Assembly (NCBI GenBank): GCA_023389575.1
Contig: JAEWEG010000082.1
Location: 1-57,804, forward strand
Length of the DNA stretch: 57,804 nucleotides
Direction of reading: 5' to 3'
Source of the DNA: Chloroflexota bacterium
GTDB lineage: Bacteria > Chloroflexota > Chloroflexia > Thermomicrobiales > UBA6265
The notes beneath the pieces were generated by a model, which was given only the letters and a program-made list of their open reading frames with translations, was not told the origin of the DNA and made no database searches. The translations under genes were made by a program, and so were the position numbers. Shown piece by piece: positions 24,931 to 33,376 of this stretch (position 1 is the first letter of the stretch; each line of letters opens with the position of its first letter).

Positions 24931-25884
24931 TCAATCGCGCGAGCGGAAGAGGTAGAACATGCCGGTGACGACGATCAGCATGGCGATCGCGCCAATCCAG
25001 CCGATCGCGGCGGCGTATCCCTGCCGCCAGTCGCCCGTCACGAACGCCGTTTCCCACATGTAGATCGTCCACGTATAGGTGGGACTTGTGCGGTCGAACC
25101 CGCCGACGATCAGGTACTCGTCGATCACGGCCATCGCGGAGCCGAACCGCACCACCACCAGCACCAGGATCACCGGCAGCAGCCGCGGCACCACGATGTT
25201 CCACCACAACCGAACCTCGCCGGCGCCGTCGATCCGGGCCGCGTCCACCAGGTCGCTGGGAATCGCCGCCAGCCCGGCGATGAAGAACATGGTGTGGAAC
25301 CCGATGCCCCACCACCATTCCATGAACGCGATGGAGAAGAAGACGAGGTTGTCATCGCCCAGCCACTGCGGCTGGTTGCGAATGGTGTAGAGCCCCAGCA
25401 CGTCGACCAGGATGTAATTGATCGGCCCGATATAGAGATCGTACAGCCACTTCCAGAGCACGAAGATGAGCGGGCCGGGAATCATGGCCGGGATGAGCAG
25501 GATGAGCCGGTAGGTGGCCGCCACCTTGCCGTTGGTCACCCTGTCCACCAGCGTGGCGATCACCAGCGGGATCAGGATCATGCCTGGCACGAACAGCAGC
25601 GTGAACAGCGCGGCCCGCTTCAGGCCGTCCCACATCAGGCCGTCCTGGAACGCGTTCCGGAAGTTCTGGAGGCCCACGAAGTTGGTGGGCAGGCCGAAAA
25701 ACGTGGTGCTGGACGTGGGATCGAGGAACCGGAAATCGGTGAAGCTGTACCAGGCCACGAGGACCACCGGCCACAGTTGCCACAGCACGAAAAAGGCCAC
25801 GGCCGGGAGGAGGAACATCCAGTTTCCGAGGGCCTCGGTGATGCGTGTGCTCGAGCGACGACTCGCCGAGGATGCATATGCCAT
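24931..25884 (-). CDS. Sugar ABC transporter permease, MalF type
   Basis: A 317-residue inner-membrane protein from ATG 25884 (MAYASSASRRSS), with GAGGCG upstream. An in-frame start at 25926 falls inside the hairpin region and is less likely. Six helices are visible, with WMFLLPAVAFFVLWQLWPVV first. The EAA loop is IPSDLVDAARIDGAGEVRLW. It pairs with the MalG-type permease to form the channel for a carbohydrate taken up through the binding protein encoded upstream. Confidence 0.92.
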   Translation of the reverse strand: MAYASSASRRSSTRITEALGNWMFLLPAVAFFVLWQLWPVVLVAWYSFTDFRFLDPTSSTTFFGLPTNFVGLQNFRNAFQDGLMWDGLKRAALFTLLFVPGMILIPLVIATLVDRVTNGKVAATYRLILLIPAMIPGPLIFVLWKWLYDLYIGPINYILVDVLGLYTIRNQPQWLGDDNLVFFSIAFMEWWWGIGFHTMFFIAGLAAIPSDLVDAARIDGAGEVRLWWNIVVPRLLPVILVLVVVRFGSAMAVIDEYLIVGGFDRTSPTYTWTIYMWETAFVTGDWRQGYAAAIGWIGAIAMLIVVTGMFYLFRSRD

Positions 25885-25922
25885 GGATACGCCTCGTGGT
25901 ATGCATGAAGTCGAATCGGGAA

Positions 25923-25955
25923 CCACGGGGCCGGGCGCTGGATGCCCGGCCCCGT
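25923..25955 (-). promoter_or_regulatory. Intercistronic hairpin between binding protein and permease
   Basis: CACGGGGCCGGGC and GCCCGGCCCCGTG form a 13-base-pair stem with a 7-base loop. It sits 43 bases after the binding-protein stop. In maltose-type operons such stems protect the upstream message or attenuate read-through, giving excess binding protein over channel. Confidence 0.65.
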
Positions 25956-25997
25956 GTTCGCTGCCGCGGGCGGGAGATTTCCCGCCATTGCCGGGTG

Positions 25998-27389
25998 CTA
26001 GCCGAGGTTCGCCAGTTCGGCGTTCACCGCGTCCCAGGCGTCGGTCATGGCGGTCTTCGCGTCGTCAACCTCACCCGCCAGGTAGGCGGAGTAGAACGGC
26101 GCCGCCACGTTGAACTGGGTGACGCTGAGCTCGGTGGGAACGATGGCGCTGGCGTTCGGCAGGCTGGCCCAGATCTCGTTGGCCCACGGGTTCGCGGTCA
26201 ACCATTCGGGCGGAGAGGCCTCGTACTCCTCCCATAGCGAGTTCAGCACCGGCAGCTGGCCAACGGGCGGAATGCCCTCGTCCATGTTGCCGGCCACGGA
26301 TTCCTGCCAGATGCGGGCATCGGTGGTGATGGCCTGCATGTAGTCCGCCGCCTGCTGCTTGTTGAGGCCATGGGTGAACAGCACCGCGCCCGTGTTCCAG
26401 AACACGGAGCCGCCCGCGCCACCGTCGACCTTCGGCAGGGCTCCCATGCCGAGCCGGGTTGGGTCGGGCCAGGCGGAGGCCCGCTGGATCGGGGCGTTCT
26501 GGTACTTCACCCAGTAGCCCACCTGCATGCCGGTGAAGGCCGCGTCGTCCGGTCCGATGCCGTCCACGCCACCCTCGTTCAGCACGTCGGGGTTCGCGTA
26601 CTCGGTCAGTTCCTTCATGATCTCCAGCGCCTGGATGGCCGGTTCGCTGTTCCACAGGAAGATGCCGGTGTCAGGATCATAGACATCGGTGCTGATCGAG
26701 TGGGTGATGGGCAGCAGCGACCGCCAGGCATGGAAGTCGTAGGTAACGCCGAACGGGGCCGCGCCGGATTCCTGCACGGCCTTCGCGTTGGCGATCAGCT
26801 CGTCCCAGGTGGTCGGGGCGACGTTCGGGTCGAGGCCGGCGGCCTCCACGAACTCACCGTTCCAGGCCTGGACGATGATGTCGAGCAGGAACGGCCAGAC
26901 ATAAAAGCTGTCGTTGTAGGTGCCTTCGGCCCGGATCGAGGGCGGGATGTTATCGAGGAAGCCTTCCGGCAGATACGGATCCCACGGCTCAATGGCGCCC
27001 GACTCGGCGAGGGCGATCATTTCCAGGAACGGCGTGACGCCGATATAGGTATCCCAGGTGGAGGTGCCGTCGCGGGCTTCCTGCACGAACCGCTCGATGC
27101 CGAAGCCCTGCGTGGGGGCGACCTGGGCGTCCAGCGGGAAGGTGGCGTTGAAATCCTCGTTGACGAGGTTGAGCGCGGGGTGGAGGTTGACGATCCAGTC
27201 GTAGTAGGTGACCGAGAGGGTTCCCTCGGTGGAGGCGAGGGCGCTGCTCATCCCGGCCATGCTGGCCAGCGATGCCGCCACCGGGGCGCTGATGCCGAGC
27301 AGGGCGGCACGCCGCAGGATATCGCGACGGTTGCTCCGGCCACTCATGGCGTCGGCGAAGAGTTGACGAGCGCGAGGGTTGTTGTTCAC
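25998..27389 (-). CDS. Sugar ABC transporter substrate-binding protein, family 1
   Basis: A 463-residue exported protein from GTG 27389, with CTGGAGAACACT upstream. A long in-frame extension to 27578 has no ribosome site and non-coding-like residues. It has a twin-arginine signal (SNRRDILRRAALLG, then a hydrophobic run to SSALAS). The mature start TLSVTYYDWIVNLHPALNL and the late GAVLFTHGLNKQQAADYMQA are typical of family 1 carbohydrate binders. It is the first gene of a transporter operon with the permeases at 24931 and 23999. Which sugar is bound cannot be told. Confidence 0.9.
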   Translation of the reverse strand: MNNNPRARQLFADAMSGRSNRRDILRRAALLGISAPVAASLASMAGMSSALASTEGTLSVTYYDWIVNLHPALNLVNEDFNATFPLDAQVAPTQGFGIERFVQEARDGTSTWDTYIGVTPFLEMIALAESGAIEPWDPYLPEGFLDNIPPSIRAEGTYNDSFYVWPFLLDIIVQAWNGEFVEAAGLDPNVAPTTWDELIANAKAVQESGAAPFGVTYDFHAWRSLLPITHSISTDVYDPDTGIFLWNSEPAIQALEIMKELTEYANPDVLNEGGVDGIGPDDAAFTGMQVGYWVKYQNAPIQRASAWPDPTRLGMGALPKVDGGAGGSVFWNTGAVLFTHGLNKQQAADYMQAITTDARIWQESVAGNMDEGIPPVGQLPVLNSLWEEYEASPPEWLTANPWANEIWASLPNASAIVPTELSVTQFNVAAPFYSAYLAGEVDDAKTAMTDAWDAVNAELANLG

Positions 27390-27743
27390 AGTGTTCTCCA
27401 GACTCGATAAACGGCCAATGAAGATGTGAGCCCCGTTATGATGTGTTATTGCACCATGCGCGAAATCATGAAGCGCCACCGGTCGACTGTCAACGGGTCT
27501 TCCGCAAATGCCCTCCTCGTGTCGCCTGCTCCAAATGTGCTCCCCGCCCAACCGCGCCAGCCTCGTTTCGGGACCCAATGGCGCCGGACCGCCCAGTCAT
27601 TCAAGGCATGCGCGTAGGGATTCAGGACAGGCGATGTACTGGAGCGGGATTCCGGACCCGTTCAGCCCGGCATGGGTCAGGACGCTCGATATCGTCCGCG
27701 CTCCTGTCTCCGTTCCGCCCGTCAGGTGAGGTATGATCGATTC
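27390..27743. other. Divergent region between transporter operon and deaminase gene
   Basis: These 354 bases hold no supported gene. An AT-richer stretch at 27436-27475 (around TGTGTTATTGCACC) is the likely promoter area of the minus-strand operon, but no clear -35/-10 pair or strong palindrome is visible. Confidence 0.4.
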
Positions 27744-28190
27744 ATGGCTACCTGGAACCAACAATCATTCGAAGAAGCGCTGGCCGAGGCTCGCAAGGGG
27801 CTGGAGGAAGGTGGCGTGCCGGTTGGATCGGCGCTGGACATCGACGGCGTCCTGATCGCGACCGGGCGCAATCGCCGGGTACAGGACGGCGACCCGATCG
27901 CCCACGGCGAGATGTCCTGCCTGCGGGCGGCGGGCCGCCAACGAAGCTATCGCAACGCGGTCCTCTACACCACGCTCGCGCCCTGCGCGATGTGTGCCGG
28001 CACCATCATCCAGTTCGGCATTCCGCTCGTGGTGGTGGGCGAATCGACCACCTTCCCGGGAGAACTTGACCTGCTGCGGAGTCGGGGTGTCGAGGTGATC
28101 GAGCTCAACGACCAGCGCTGCATCGAGGTCATGACCGAGTTCCAGGAACGGTACCCCGCTGTCTGGGCCGAGGACATCGGGGAGGACTAA
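27744..28190 (+). CDS. Cytosine deaminase, yeast Fcy1-like (CDA superfamily)
   Basis: A 148-residue protein from ATG 27744. Zinc and catalytic residues are HGEMSCL (His and the proton-shuttling Glu) and PCAMCAGTIIQFG (two Cys). The C-terminal half follows yeast cytosine deaminase closely: GIPLVVVGESTTFPGELDLL, then ERYPAVWAEDIGED. It should turn cytosine into uracil for salvage. A tRNA adenosine deaminase is less likely because of the Fcy1-type C-terminus. It stands alone, divergent from the sugar transporter operon. Confidence 0.85.
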   Translation: MATWNQQSFEEALAEARKGLEEGGVPVGSALDIDGVLIATGRNRRVQDGDPIAHGEMSCLRAAGRQRSYRNAVLYTTLAPCAMCAGTIIQFGIPLVVVGESTTFPGELDLLRSRGVEVIELNDQRCIEVMTEFQERYPAVWAEDIGED

Positions 28191-28263
28191 CGCCTCCCCA
28201 AGGGCCGAATTCCCCGGCCATCCCCCTCGCCACCAGAGTGCCGCTCCCTGTCGACCTTCCATG

Positions 28264-28293
28264 AAAAACGCACCGGCGAGGCGCGCCGGTGCG
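28264..28293 (-). terminator. Intrinsic terminator of the VOC-protein gene
   Basis: On the minus strand CGCACCGGCG pairs with CGCCGGTGCG (28293-28269) followed by five T (28268-28264). It lies 45 bases past the VOC stop codon. Confidence 0.85.
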
Positions 28294-28338
28294 TGGGTCT
28301 CGCGTTGATGGCTGGCGATGTCGATCACGCCGCCCTGG

Positions 28339-28713
28339 CTATACGTAGATGCAGAAGGGGTGGCCGTCCGGATCGAGATGCACCCGCACATCGTCCTGCG
28401 GCTGGTATTCGGCCAGCGTGGCGCCACAGGCCTGGGCGTGCGCGCTCCCCGCTTCGAGGTCGTCCACCTTCACCTCCAAATGGACCTGCATCTGCTGCTT
28501 GCCACGCTCGGATGGCCACACCGGCCGCTCGTAGACCTCGTCGAGGTGGAAGTTGATGCCGATGCCGCCGTTGGGATTCGGCAGCGTGACCCAGCCGCCT
28601 TCGTCGACGGCGATTTCCCAGCCGAGCAGCCTGGCGTAGAACCTGGCCAGCTCTGGCGGATTGGCTGAGCAGAGGGTGACGCCGGTCACGCGGGTGTTCG
28701 CTGGTACGGTCAT
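28339..28713 (-). CDS. VOC (glyoxalase-fold) protein
   Basis: A 124-residue protein from ATG 28713, with GGAAGGGACTC upstream. It has two beta-alpha-beta-beta-beta repeats: VTGVTLCSANPPELARFYAR with LLGWE, then QVHLEVKVDDLEAGSAHAQA ending VHLDPDGHPFCIYV. VOC proteins are metal-dependent lyases, dioxygenases or resistance binders. The HLDPDGHPF end is common in the uncharacterised PhnB/glyoxalase-like group. Function is unassigned. Confidence 0.85.
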   Translation of the reverse strand: MTVPANTRVTGVTLCSANPPELARFYARLLGWEIAVDEGGWVTLPNPNGGIGINFHLDEVYERPVWPSERGKQQMQVHLEVKVDDLEAGSAHAQACGATLAEYQPQDDVRVHLDPDGHPFCIYV

Positions 28714-28821
28714 GATGAGTCCCTTCCATTACCCCCGACATGCGTCGATCTCGTGAACCCCATCGTACCAACGCCGTTGGTCAGAACCTGTCCGCCCAGC
28801 GGGACGAGATCTCCTCGCACA

Positions 28822-28860
28822 CGCGAAAGCGCACCAGATTGGATCCGGTGCGCTTTCGCG
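28822..28860 (-). terminator. Perfect 14-base-pair hairpin after the small gene at 28883
   Basis: CGCGAAAGCGCACC (28822-28835) pairs with GGTGCGCTTTCGCG (28847-28860). It is close behind the stop at 28883. There is no T run, so it may be a weak or factor-dependent terminator. Confidence 0.6.
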
Positions 28861-28882
28861 GTGTTATCGATTGGGAGGGCGA

Positions 28883-29128
28883 TCAGGTGGTGGCGAGGGC
28901 CAGTTCGCGGGCGGAACTGCACGCCTTGAAGGTCGCCTCGCCGGCACCAGCCGCGCTACGGGTCACGGTCGCGCCGAGGTTCGGCTCGGTCCCCTTGGTG
29001 ATCGTCACCTCATGGAGCGACCCGGCGGTGACGACGTTGGTGACCCTCCACCCATCGGCGAAGAGAAACCGATCGATGTACCGGTCAAGGGGCTGGCTGG
29101 TGTGTTCACGGGGAATCATGGAGGACAT
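28883..29128 (-). CDS. Small unknown protein
   Basis: An 81-residue frame from ATG 29128 (MSSMIPREH; a second ATG at 29119 is possible). The product has a beta-rich pattern (GWRVTNVVTAGSLHEVTITK) and no signal peptide or membrane helix. The ribosome site is poor. A strong hairpin placed right after the stop is the main external support. Confidence 0.5.
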   Translation of the reverse strand: MSSMIPREHTSQPLDRYIDRFLFADGWRVTNVVTAGSLHEVTITKGTEPNLGATVTRSAAGAGEATFKACSSARELALATT

Positions 29129-29354
29129 CTTTCACGAGAGCCGTAACGGCTGCGAGGCAGACGATACAGGGCTGCTACGTTCTGACGTCTACCTCAAGTA
29201 TAGCCCGGAACCACGCCCAGGAACGGCCATCAGGCGCGCGCTCACCACCGGCCTGAACGCCTCCACATCTCCCCATGGAAATGCCGCTGGTCCGGACCTG
29301 ATAGACTTTCGGGTGCTCGAGGAACGCCCTACGAGCGCCCCAAAAGGACCTTAT

Positions 29355-29615
29355 ATGACATACACGAACCACGAGTCTGATTACTCGCGGGGCTTCCGCC
29401 ATGGACAACATGACGGTGCTGCCCCGTCCGCCAACGAAGCCGAAGCCGACATGCGCCCCCTCACTGGCAACCAGCGGTTGGACGATGGGTATTCCGACGG
29501 CTTTCACCAGGCCCGCCAGTCGCAGCGACGGCAGGCATTCCTCGACCTCGCCGCAGGCGTCGCCCGCGCCCTGCGCATGAACACCCTCGCCACACGGCTC
29601 GCCGGTCGCGATTAG
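29355..29615 (+). CDS. Small unknown protein with Gly/His/Asp-rich internal repeat
   Basis: An 86-residue protein from ATG 29355, with AAAAGGA upstream. It has two related segments, DYSRGFRHGQHDG and DDGYSDGFHQARQSQ, then a helical C-terminus (FLDLAAGVARALRMNTLATR). An upstream extension of the frame to 28740 has no ribosome site. It is convergent with the kinase gene, 25 bases away. No family is recognised. Confidence 0.6.
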   Translation: MTYTNHESDYSRGFRHGQHDGAAPSANEAEADMRPLTGNQRLDDGYSDGFHQARQSQRRQAFLDLAAGVARALRMNTLATRLAGRD

Positions 29616-29640
29616 GTCGCGGCCCCGCGGTCGAAGCGGC

Positions 29641-30546
29641 CTATGGGAACGCCGCGATAAGGCGATGGCACCGGGCGGGGTCCTCGGTCAACCCGTGGCT
29701 CAGGCCCCACAGCCAGTAATCCACCGTCCGGAATCGCACCCAGTCCACCGAGCGTTCCCACTCGAGTTCGGCGGCCTCCACCAGCACCGCCAGCCAGTGG
29801 CGGATCGCCGCGTCGTGGGGCATCTCGTCCAGCCGAGTCCACAGCACCCGGGCCAGGTCGTAGGCGATATCTCCCCGCAGCAGGACAGGGTCCACCACCA
29901 GCCACGGCTCGCGCTCGCCGCGCAACACCTGCTCGAAATGGATATCGCCATTCACCGCCAGGTCCGAGGTCGTGTCCCGCACCGCGTGGCCGGACGCCAG
30001 CGCCTGGTCGAGGATGAGCCGGTCGAAGGGCCGCCCGAGAGCCTCCCATTCACTCGGCATCGTGACGAGACGGTCGCTCACCAGGTCCGTGGTGGACCGC
30101 GCCGCCGGCGGGGTGGGAACCGCCAGCCGCCGGATCAGCCGCCCGATGATGGGAACCGCCTCACTCAAGGGAAGATCCGCGAGCGTGGAGCCGCCATCCA
30201 GCCGCTCCAGCAGCATCGCGCCGCGGAACGGGTCGGCCTCCACAAGGCGAACCACGCCCCGGCCATCCCAGAACCCCAGGGCGGCGATCTCGGCGGTCGT
30301 TCCTTCGTCGACCGGCGCTAACCGCAACGCGAGCAGGTCGCCATCACGCCTGACCGGCACCACCAAGGCGTTGGAGCCGTGCATCGGCGCGCCGTCGAGC
30401 GCGAGATTCCACTCCTCGCACATCTCCCGGACGAGACCCGGCAACGCGTTCAGCCAGGCGTCGCCCTCGCTCCACCAGCGCGGCATCGCCCGGAACGACG
30501 CCGGCACCTGGATCGGGGAGGTCACCCGTCGTGGCGTAGGCGGCAC
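29641..30546 (-). CDS. APH(6)-like aminoglycoside/hydroxyurea resistance-type kinase
   Basis: A 301-residue protein from GTG 30546, with GAGGGAAGGGAAC upstream. The C-terminal lobe carries AVNGDIHFEQVL, the Brenner-type catalytic loop with its Asp, and WLVVDPVLLRGDIAYDLARV with the magnesium Asp, the order found in streptomycin 6-kinases (PF04655). The usual HGDLHxxN is altered: Asn replaces the first His, and Gln stands where the metal-binding Asn is expected. Activity or substrate may therefore differ. It ends a four-gene minus-strand operon (33239 to 29641), 44 bases after the unknown gene. Confidence 0.8.
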   Translation of the reverse strand: MPPTPRRVTSPIQVPASFRAMPRWWSEGDAWLNALPGLVREMCEEWNLALDGAPMHGSNALVVPVRRDGDLLALRLAPVDEGTTAEIAALGFWDGRGVVRLVEADPFRGAMLLERLDGGSTLADLPLSEAVPIIGRLIRRLAVPTPPAARSTTDLVSDRLVTMPSEWEALGRPFDRLILDQALASGHAVRDTTSDLAVNGDIHFEQVLRGEREPWLVVDPVLLRGDIAYDLARVLWTRLDEMPHDAAIRHWLAVLVEAAELEWERSVDWVRFRTVDYWLWGLSHGLTEDPARCHRLIAAFP

Positions 30547-30590
30547 CGCTGGTTCCCTTCCCTCAGGTCACATCGCTCGTGCTCGCGCGA

Positions 30591-31343
30591 TCAGATCAGT
30601 TCCCAACGCGCGGGACGGCGAAGATCCATCTCGTACTCGATGGCCTCCACCGGCGGTCGGCTGAGGTGCCACTCGATCGGTCCCGTCGCCCCCGGTTGCC
30701 TGGCCATTTCCTTCCACACCAGTGACCCCGTGTCGTGCATGGTGTAGACCTGCGTCGACTCCACGTCCGCCCAGCCAAACCCCAGCGCATCCAGCCGCGA
30801 GGACATCTCCTCGAACACGAACGCCACCTTTTCGGCCATCGCCTCAGGCGAGACGTCGCCGTAGCGCACGATGCTGTCGCGATACTCCAGGCCGCCTTCG
30901 CGAGCCTCCCCGCTGCCGGAAATCACGAAGCTCGGGCGGTCCGTTCCGGTCCTCACGGCATACGAGAAGGCGTACAGCACTGGCTCGGAGGGAACATCCA
31001 GTTCCGGGCAGACGTTGGTCCGCGCCACCGGGTTCACGCCATCGCGGACAATGCCCCACCGATCCAGAATCTCGATGTATTGCTGGTTGAACGCCACGAA
31101 CCCCTCTTCCGAGAAGGGCTCGGGCGACCGCAGTTCGCAGGCGCACAGGGCCACCGGCGGGCGATCCACCGATTGCAGGTGCGCCCCGGCGGCGGCGAAT
31201 CCCTCCGCCAGCGGCAGCGGGCTCGCGAACCGCGCGCGAACGATTTCGTACCCCGGAAGGGCGGCCACACCACCGGAATATTGGGAAACGCCTTCTATGA
31301 AGCGATACCCGCCATCCACGAAGGTCGCTACTGTCTTCGCCAC
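30591..31343 (-). CDS. Conserved unknown protein of the lactonase operon
   Basis: A 250-residue protein from GTG 31343, with GTGGAGGATT upstream (a longer frame reaches 31433 without a ribosome site). Landmarks are GYRFIEGVSQYSGGVAALPG, ALCACELRSPEPFSEEGFVA, NPVARTNVCPELDVPSEPVL, FVISGSGEAREG and EWHLSRPPVEAIEYEMDL. It is soluble, without signal peptide. A RidA-like fold pattern is possible at the C-terminus but I cannot name the family. It is 34 bases after the lactonase gene, so probably acts in the same catabolic route. Confidence 0.72.
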   Translation of the reverse strand: MAKTVATFVDGGYRFIEGVSQYSGGVAALPGYEIVRARFASPLPLAEGFAAAGAHLQSVDRPPVALCACELRSPEPFSEEGFVAFNQQYIEILDRWGIVRDGVNPVARTNVCPELDVPSEPVLYAFSYAVRTGTDRPSFVISGSGEAREGGLEYRDSIVRYGDVSPEAMAEKVAFVFEEMSSRLDALGFGWADVESTQVYTMHDTGSLVWKEMARQPGATGPIEWHLSRPPVEAIEYEMDLRRPARWELI

Positions 31344-31377
31344 AACAATCCTCCACGGCGCGCCGCGATCGGGTGCA

Positions 31378-32436
31378 TCACTCGTCGATGAACAGCAGGC
31401 AGGAGCACGAGGGGATGTCGTACGAGATCCCATCGCCCACCGGCAGGCCGGACTCCGCGTCCCGCGGCCAGACCACGACCTGGTCGGAGTCCTGGTTCGC
31501 CACCACCAGCCACGAAGCCGCCGCGTCGGGCGACAGCGCGAAGTTGCGGGGCGTCTTGCCGCCGCTGCTCACGTGGTCCACCAGGCTCAGTTCGCCGGTT
31601 TCCGCCGCCACTTCCCAAATCGCGAGCGTGTCGTGGAAGCGGTTCGAGCCGTAGACGAACCGGCCATCCGGCGACACCACCACGTGGGCGCAGGAGTTCG
31701 GACCGTCGTAGCCCTCTGGAAGGGTCGAGACCGTCTGGCGCTCGCTCAGGGCTCCCGTTTCGGCGTCGTAGGCGTAGCTGGTGAGCGTGAAGCCCAACTC
31801 GTTGATCAAGTACATCGTCCGGCCATCGGGCGAGAACGCGAAGTGACGCGGTCCGGCGCCCGGCTCGGCGGTGGCGGAGGCGCCTTCCACCGAGATCAGT
31901 TCGCCGGAGTCGAGGTCCAGCCGGTAACCGAACACCCGGTCCGCCCCGAGGTCGGTGGCGTAGACGAAGTTGCCCTCGGGCGAGGAGGCAATCATGTGCG
32001 CGTGCGGCCCTTCCTGCCGCTCGGCGTTCACGCTGGACCCTTCCTGCTGCACCGCGCCGGTGGCCTCGCCAAGCGAGCCGTCGGCCTGGATCGGCAGCGC
32101 GGCGATGGAGCCGCTGCCGTAGTTGGCGGTCAGCACGTACTTGCCGGAGTGGTCGATTGCGACATAACACGGACCGCGTCCTCGGGACGACTGGCGGTTG
32201 AGTTCGGTCAGCGCCCCCGTGGCGGGATCGCGCCGGTAGGCGGCGATATTGCCCTCGCCATCGCCCTCGGTGACGGCGTACAGGTACTGGCCGTCGGCTG
32301 TCGCGGCCAGGAACGACGGGTTGACGATCTCCGCCGCCCCCTCAACCGGCGAGATCACGCCGGTTTCCATGTCGAAGCGAGCGAGGCCGATGCCGTCGGA
32401 GCGACCCCTGGTATATCCACCGGTGTAGAGGAACAT
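31378..32436 (-). CDS. Lactonase-family seven-bladed beta-propeller (6-phosphogluconolactonase-like)
   Basis: A 352-residue protein. ATG 32436 (MFLYTGGYTRG) is chosen because AAGGAG lies eight bases upstream; the ATG at 32442 is too close. Seven propeller blades are visible, with repeating motifs such as NPSFLAATADGQYLYAVTE, GPCYVAIDHSGKYVLTANYG, GPRHFAFSPDGRTMYLINE and TPRNFALSPDAAASWLVVAN. The family opens sugar lactones. With the SDR dehydrogenase 29 bases upstream, it suggests a sugar oxidation step: dehydrogenase makes a lactone and this enzyme opens it. Confidence 0.9.
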   Translation of the reverse strand: MFLYTGGYTRGRSDGIGLARFDMETGVISPVEGAAEIVNPSFLAATADGQYLYAVTEGDGEGNIAAYRRDPATGALTELNRQSSRGRGPCYVAIDHSGKYVLTANYGSGSIAALPIQADGSLGEATGAVQQEGSSVNAERQEGPHAHMIASSPEGNFVYATDLGADRVFGYRLDLDSGELISVEGASATAEPGAGPRHFAFSPDGRTMYLINELGFTLTSYAYDAETGALSERQTVSTLPEGYDGPNSCAHVVVSPDGRFVYGSNRFHDTLAIWEVAAETGELSLVDHVSSGGKTPRNFALSPDAAASWLVVANQDSDQVVVWPRDAESGLPVGDGISYDIPSCSCLLFIDE

Positions 32437-32465
32437 GAACATTTCTCCTTGCGAAAACGAGTCGA

Positions 32466-33239
32466 TCAGACGGGTGGGTAGGTGAGCATCCAGCCGCCAT
32501 CGACGAAGAACGTGGAGCCGCTGCAAAACCCGGCCAGGTCGGAAGCGAGGAACGTCGCCATGTTGGCGATGTCCGACGGATAGCCGACCCGGCCAACCGG
32601 GATCACGGCGGCGGCCTCGTCTCGAACCTGCTCGCTATCGGCGGCGGCCTGGTTCATCGGACTGACGATCATGCCCGGCGCGATACCGTTCACCGTAATT
32701 CCGGACTTCCCGAGTTCTATCGCCTGGCTCCGCATCAGGTTACGCAGGCCGCTCTTGGAGACGCAGTAGGCCGCCCCACCCGCCGAACAGGCTTCCTCGT
32801 GCACCGAGGTGATCTGGATGATGCGGCCGCCCTTGTCGCGCGCCAGCATCCGGCGCGCGGCCTGCTGGCCGCAGTAGAAGGGGCCGTAGAGGTTCGTCTT
32901 CAGCACCCGGTCCCAGGCGGCTGGGTCCATCTGTGTGACGGGGCCGCCACCGCCCTGGCCCGCGTTGTTGACCAGGATGTCGATGTGCTCGAAGGCGGCG
33001 TCGAACTCCGCGAACATCCGCGTCACGGCGTCCTCGTCGCCAACGTCGGCCTGGACCACCAGCGCCTTGCGGCCGGCTTCCCGAACCTGGGCGGCGGTCG
33101 ATTCCGCCCCAGCCTGGTCGGAGTAGTAATGAATGGCGACATCGGCTCCACTGCGCGCGAACTCGATCGCGATCCCCTGCCCGATGCCGCTATCCGCCCC
33201 GGTAACCAGCGCCACCTTGCCGTCGAGCCGAACATCCAT
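32466..33239 (-). CDS. SDR-family dehydrogenase (glucose 1-dehydrogenase type)
   Basis: A 257-residue protein from ATG 33239 (MDVRLDGKVALVTGADSGIG), with GGAAGGA upstream. It has the full classical SDR set: TGADSGIG cofactor turn, NNAG, catalytic Ser in QITSVHEE, YCVSKSG (Tyr and Lys), and the C-terminal FLASDLAGFCSGSTFFVDGG. It is the first gene of the operon with the lactonase, the unknown protein and the kinase-like gene. Sugar or sugar-acid oxidation is likely; the exact substrate is unknown. Confidence 0.9.
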   Translation of the reverse strand: MDVRLDGKVALVTGADSGIGQGIAIEFARSGADVAIHYYSDQAGAESTAAQVREAGRKALVVQADVGDEDAVTRMFAEFDAAFEHIDILVNNAGQGGGGPVTQMDPAAWDRVLKTNLYGPFYCGQQAARRMLARDKGGRIIQITSVHEEACSAGGAAYCVSKSGLRNLMRSQAIELGKSGITVNGIAPGMIVSPMNQAAADSEQVRDEAAAVIPVGRVGYPSDIANMATFLASDLAGFCSGSTFFVDGGWMLTYPPV

Positions 33240-33376
33240 ATGGCGATCATTCCTTCCCATGTACACGTCAACGTCAATCGTCCAGACAGTGTATGGCAGG
33301 TTGGCGACCGTGGACATGGGAAAGCTCGACCCCGTCCGGGCTTCGTGATCAGGGGAGATCAAGCAATGGAGTCGCG

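Noticed and set aside
24914..25318. N-terminal extension of the MalG-type permease frame
   Set aside because: It overlaps the other permease gene and has no start with a ribosome site; ATG 24913 begins a normal permease.
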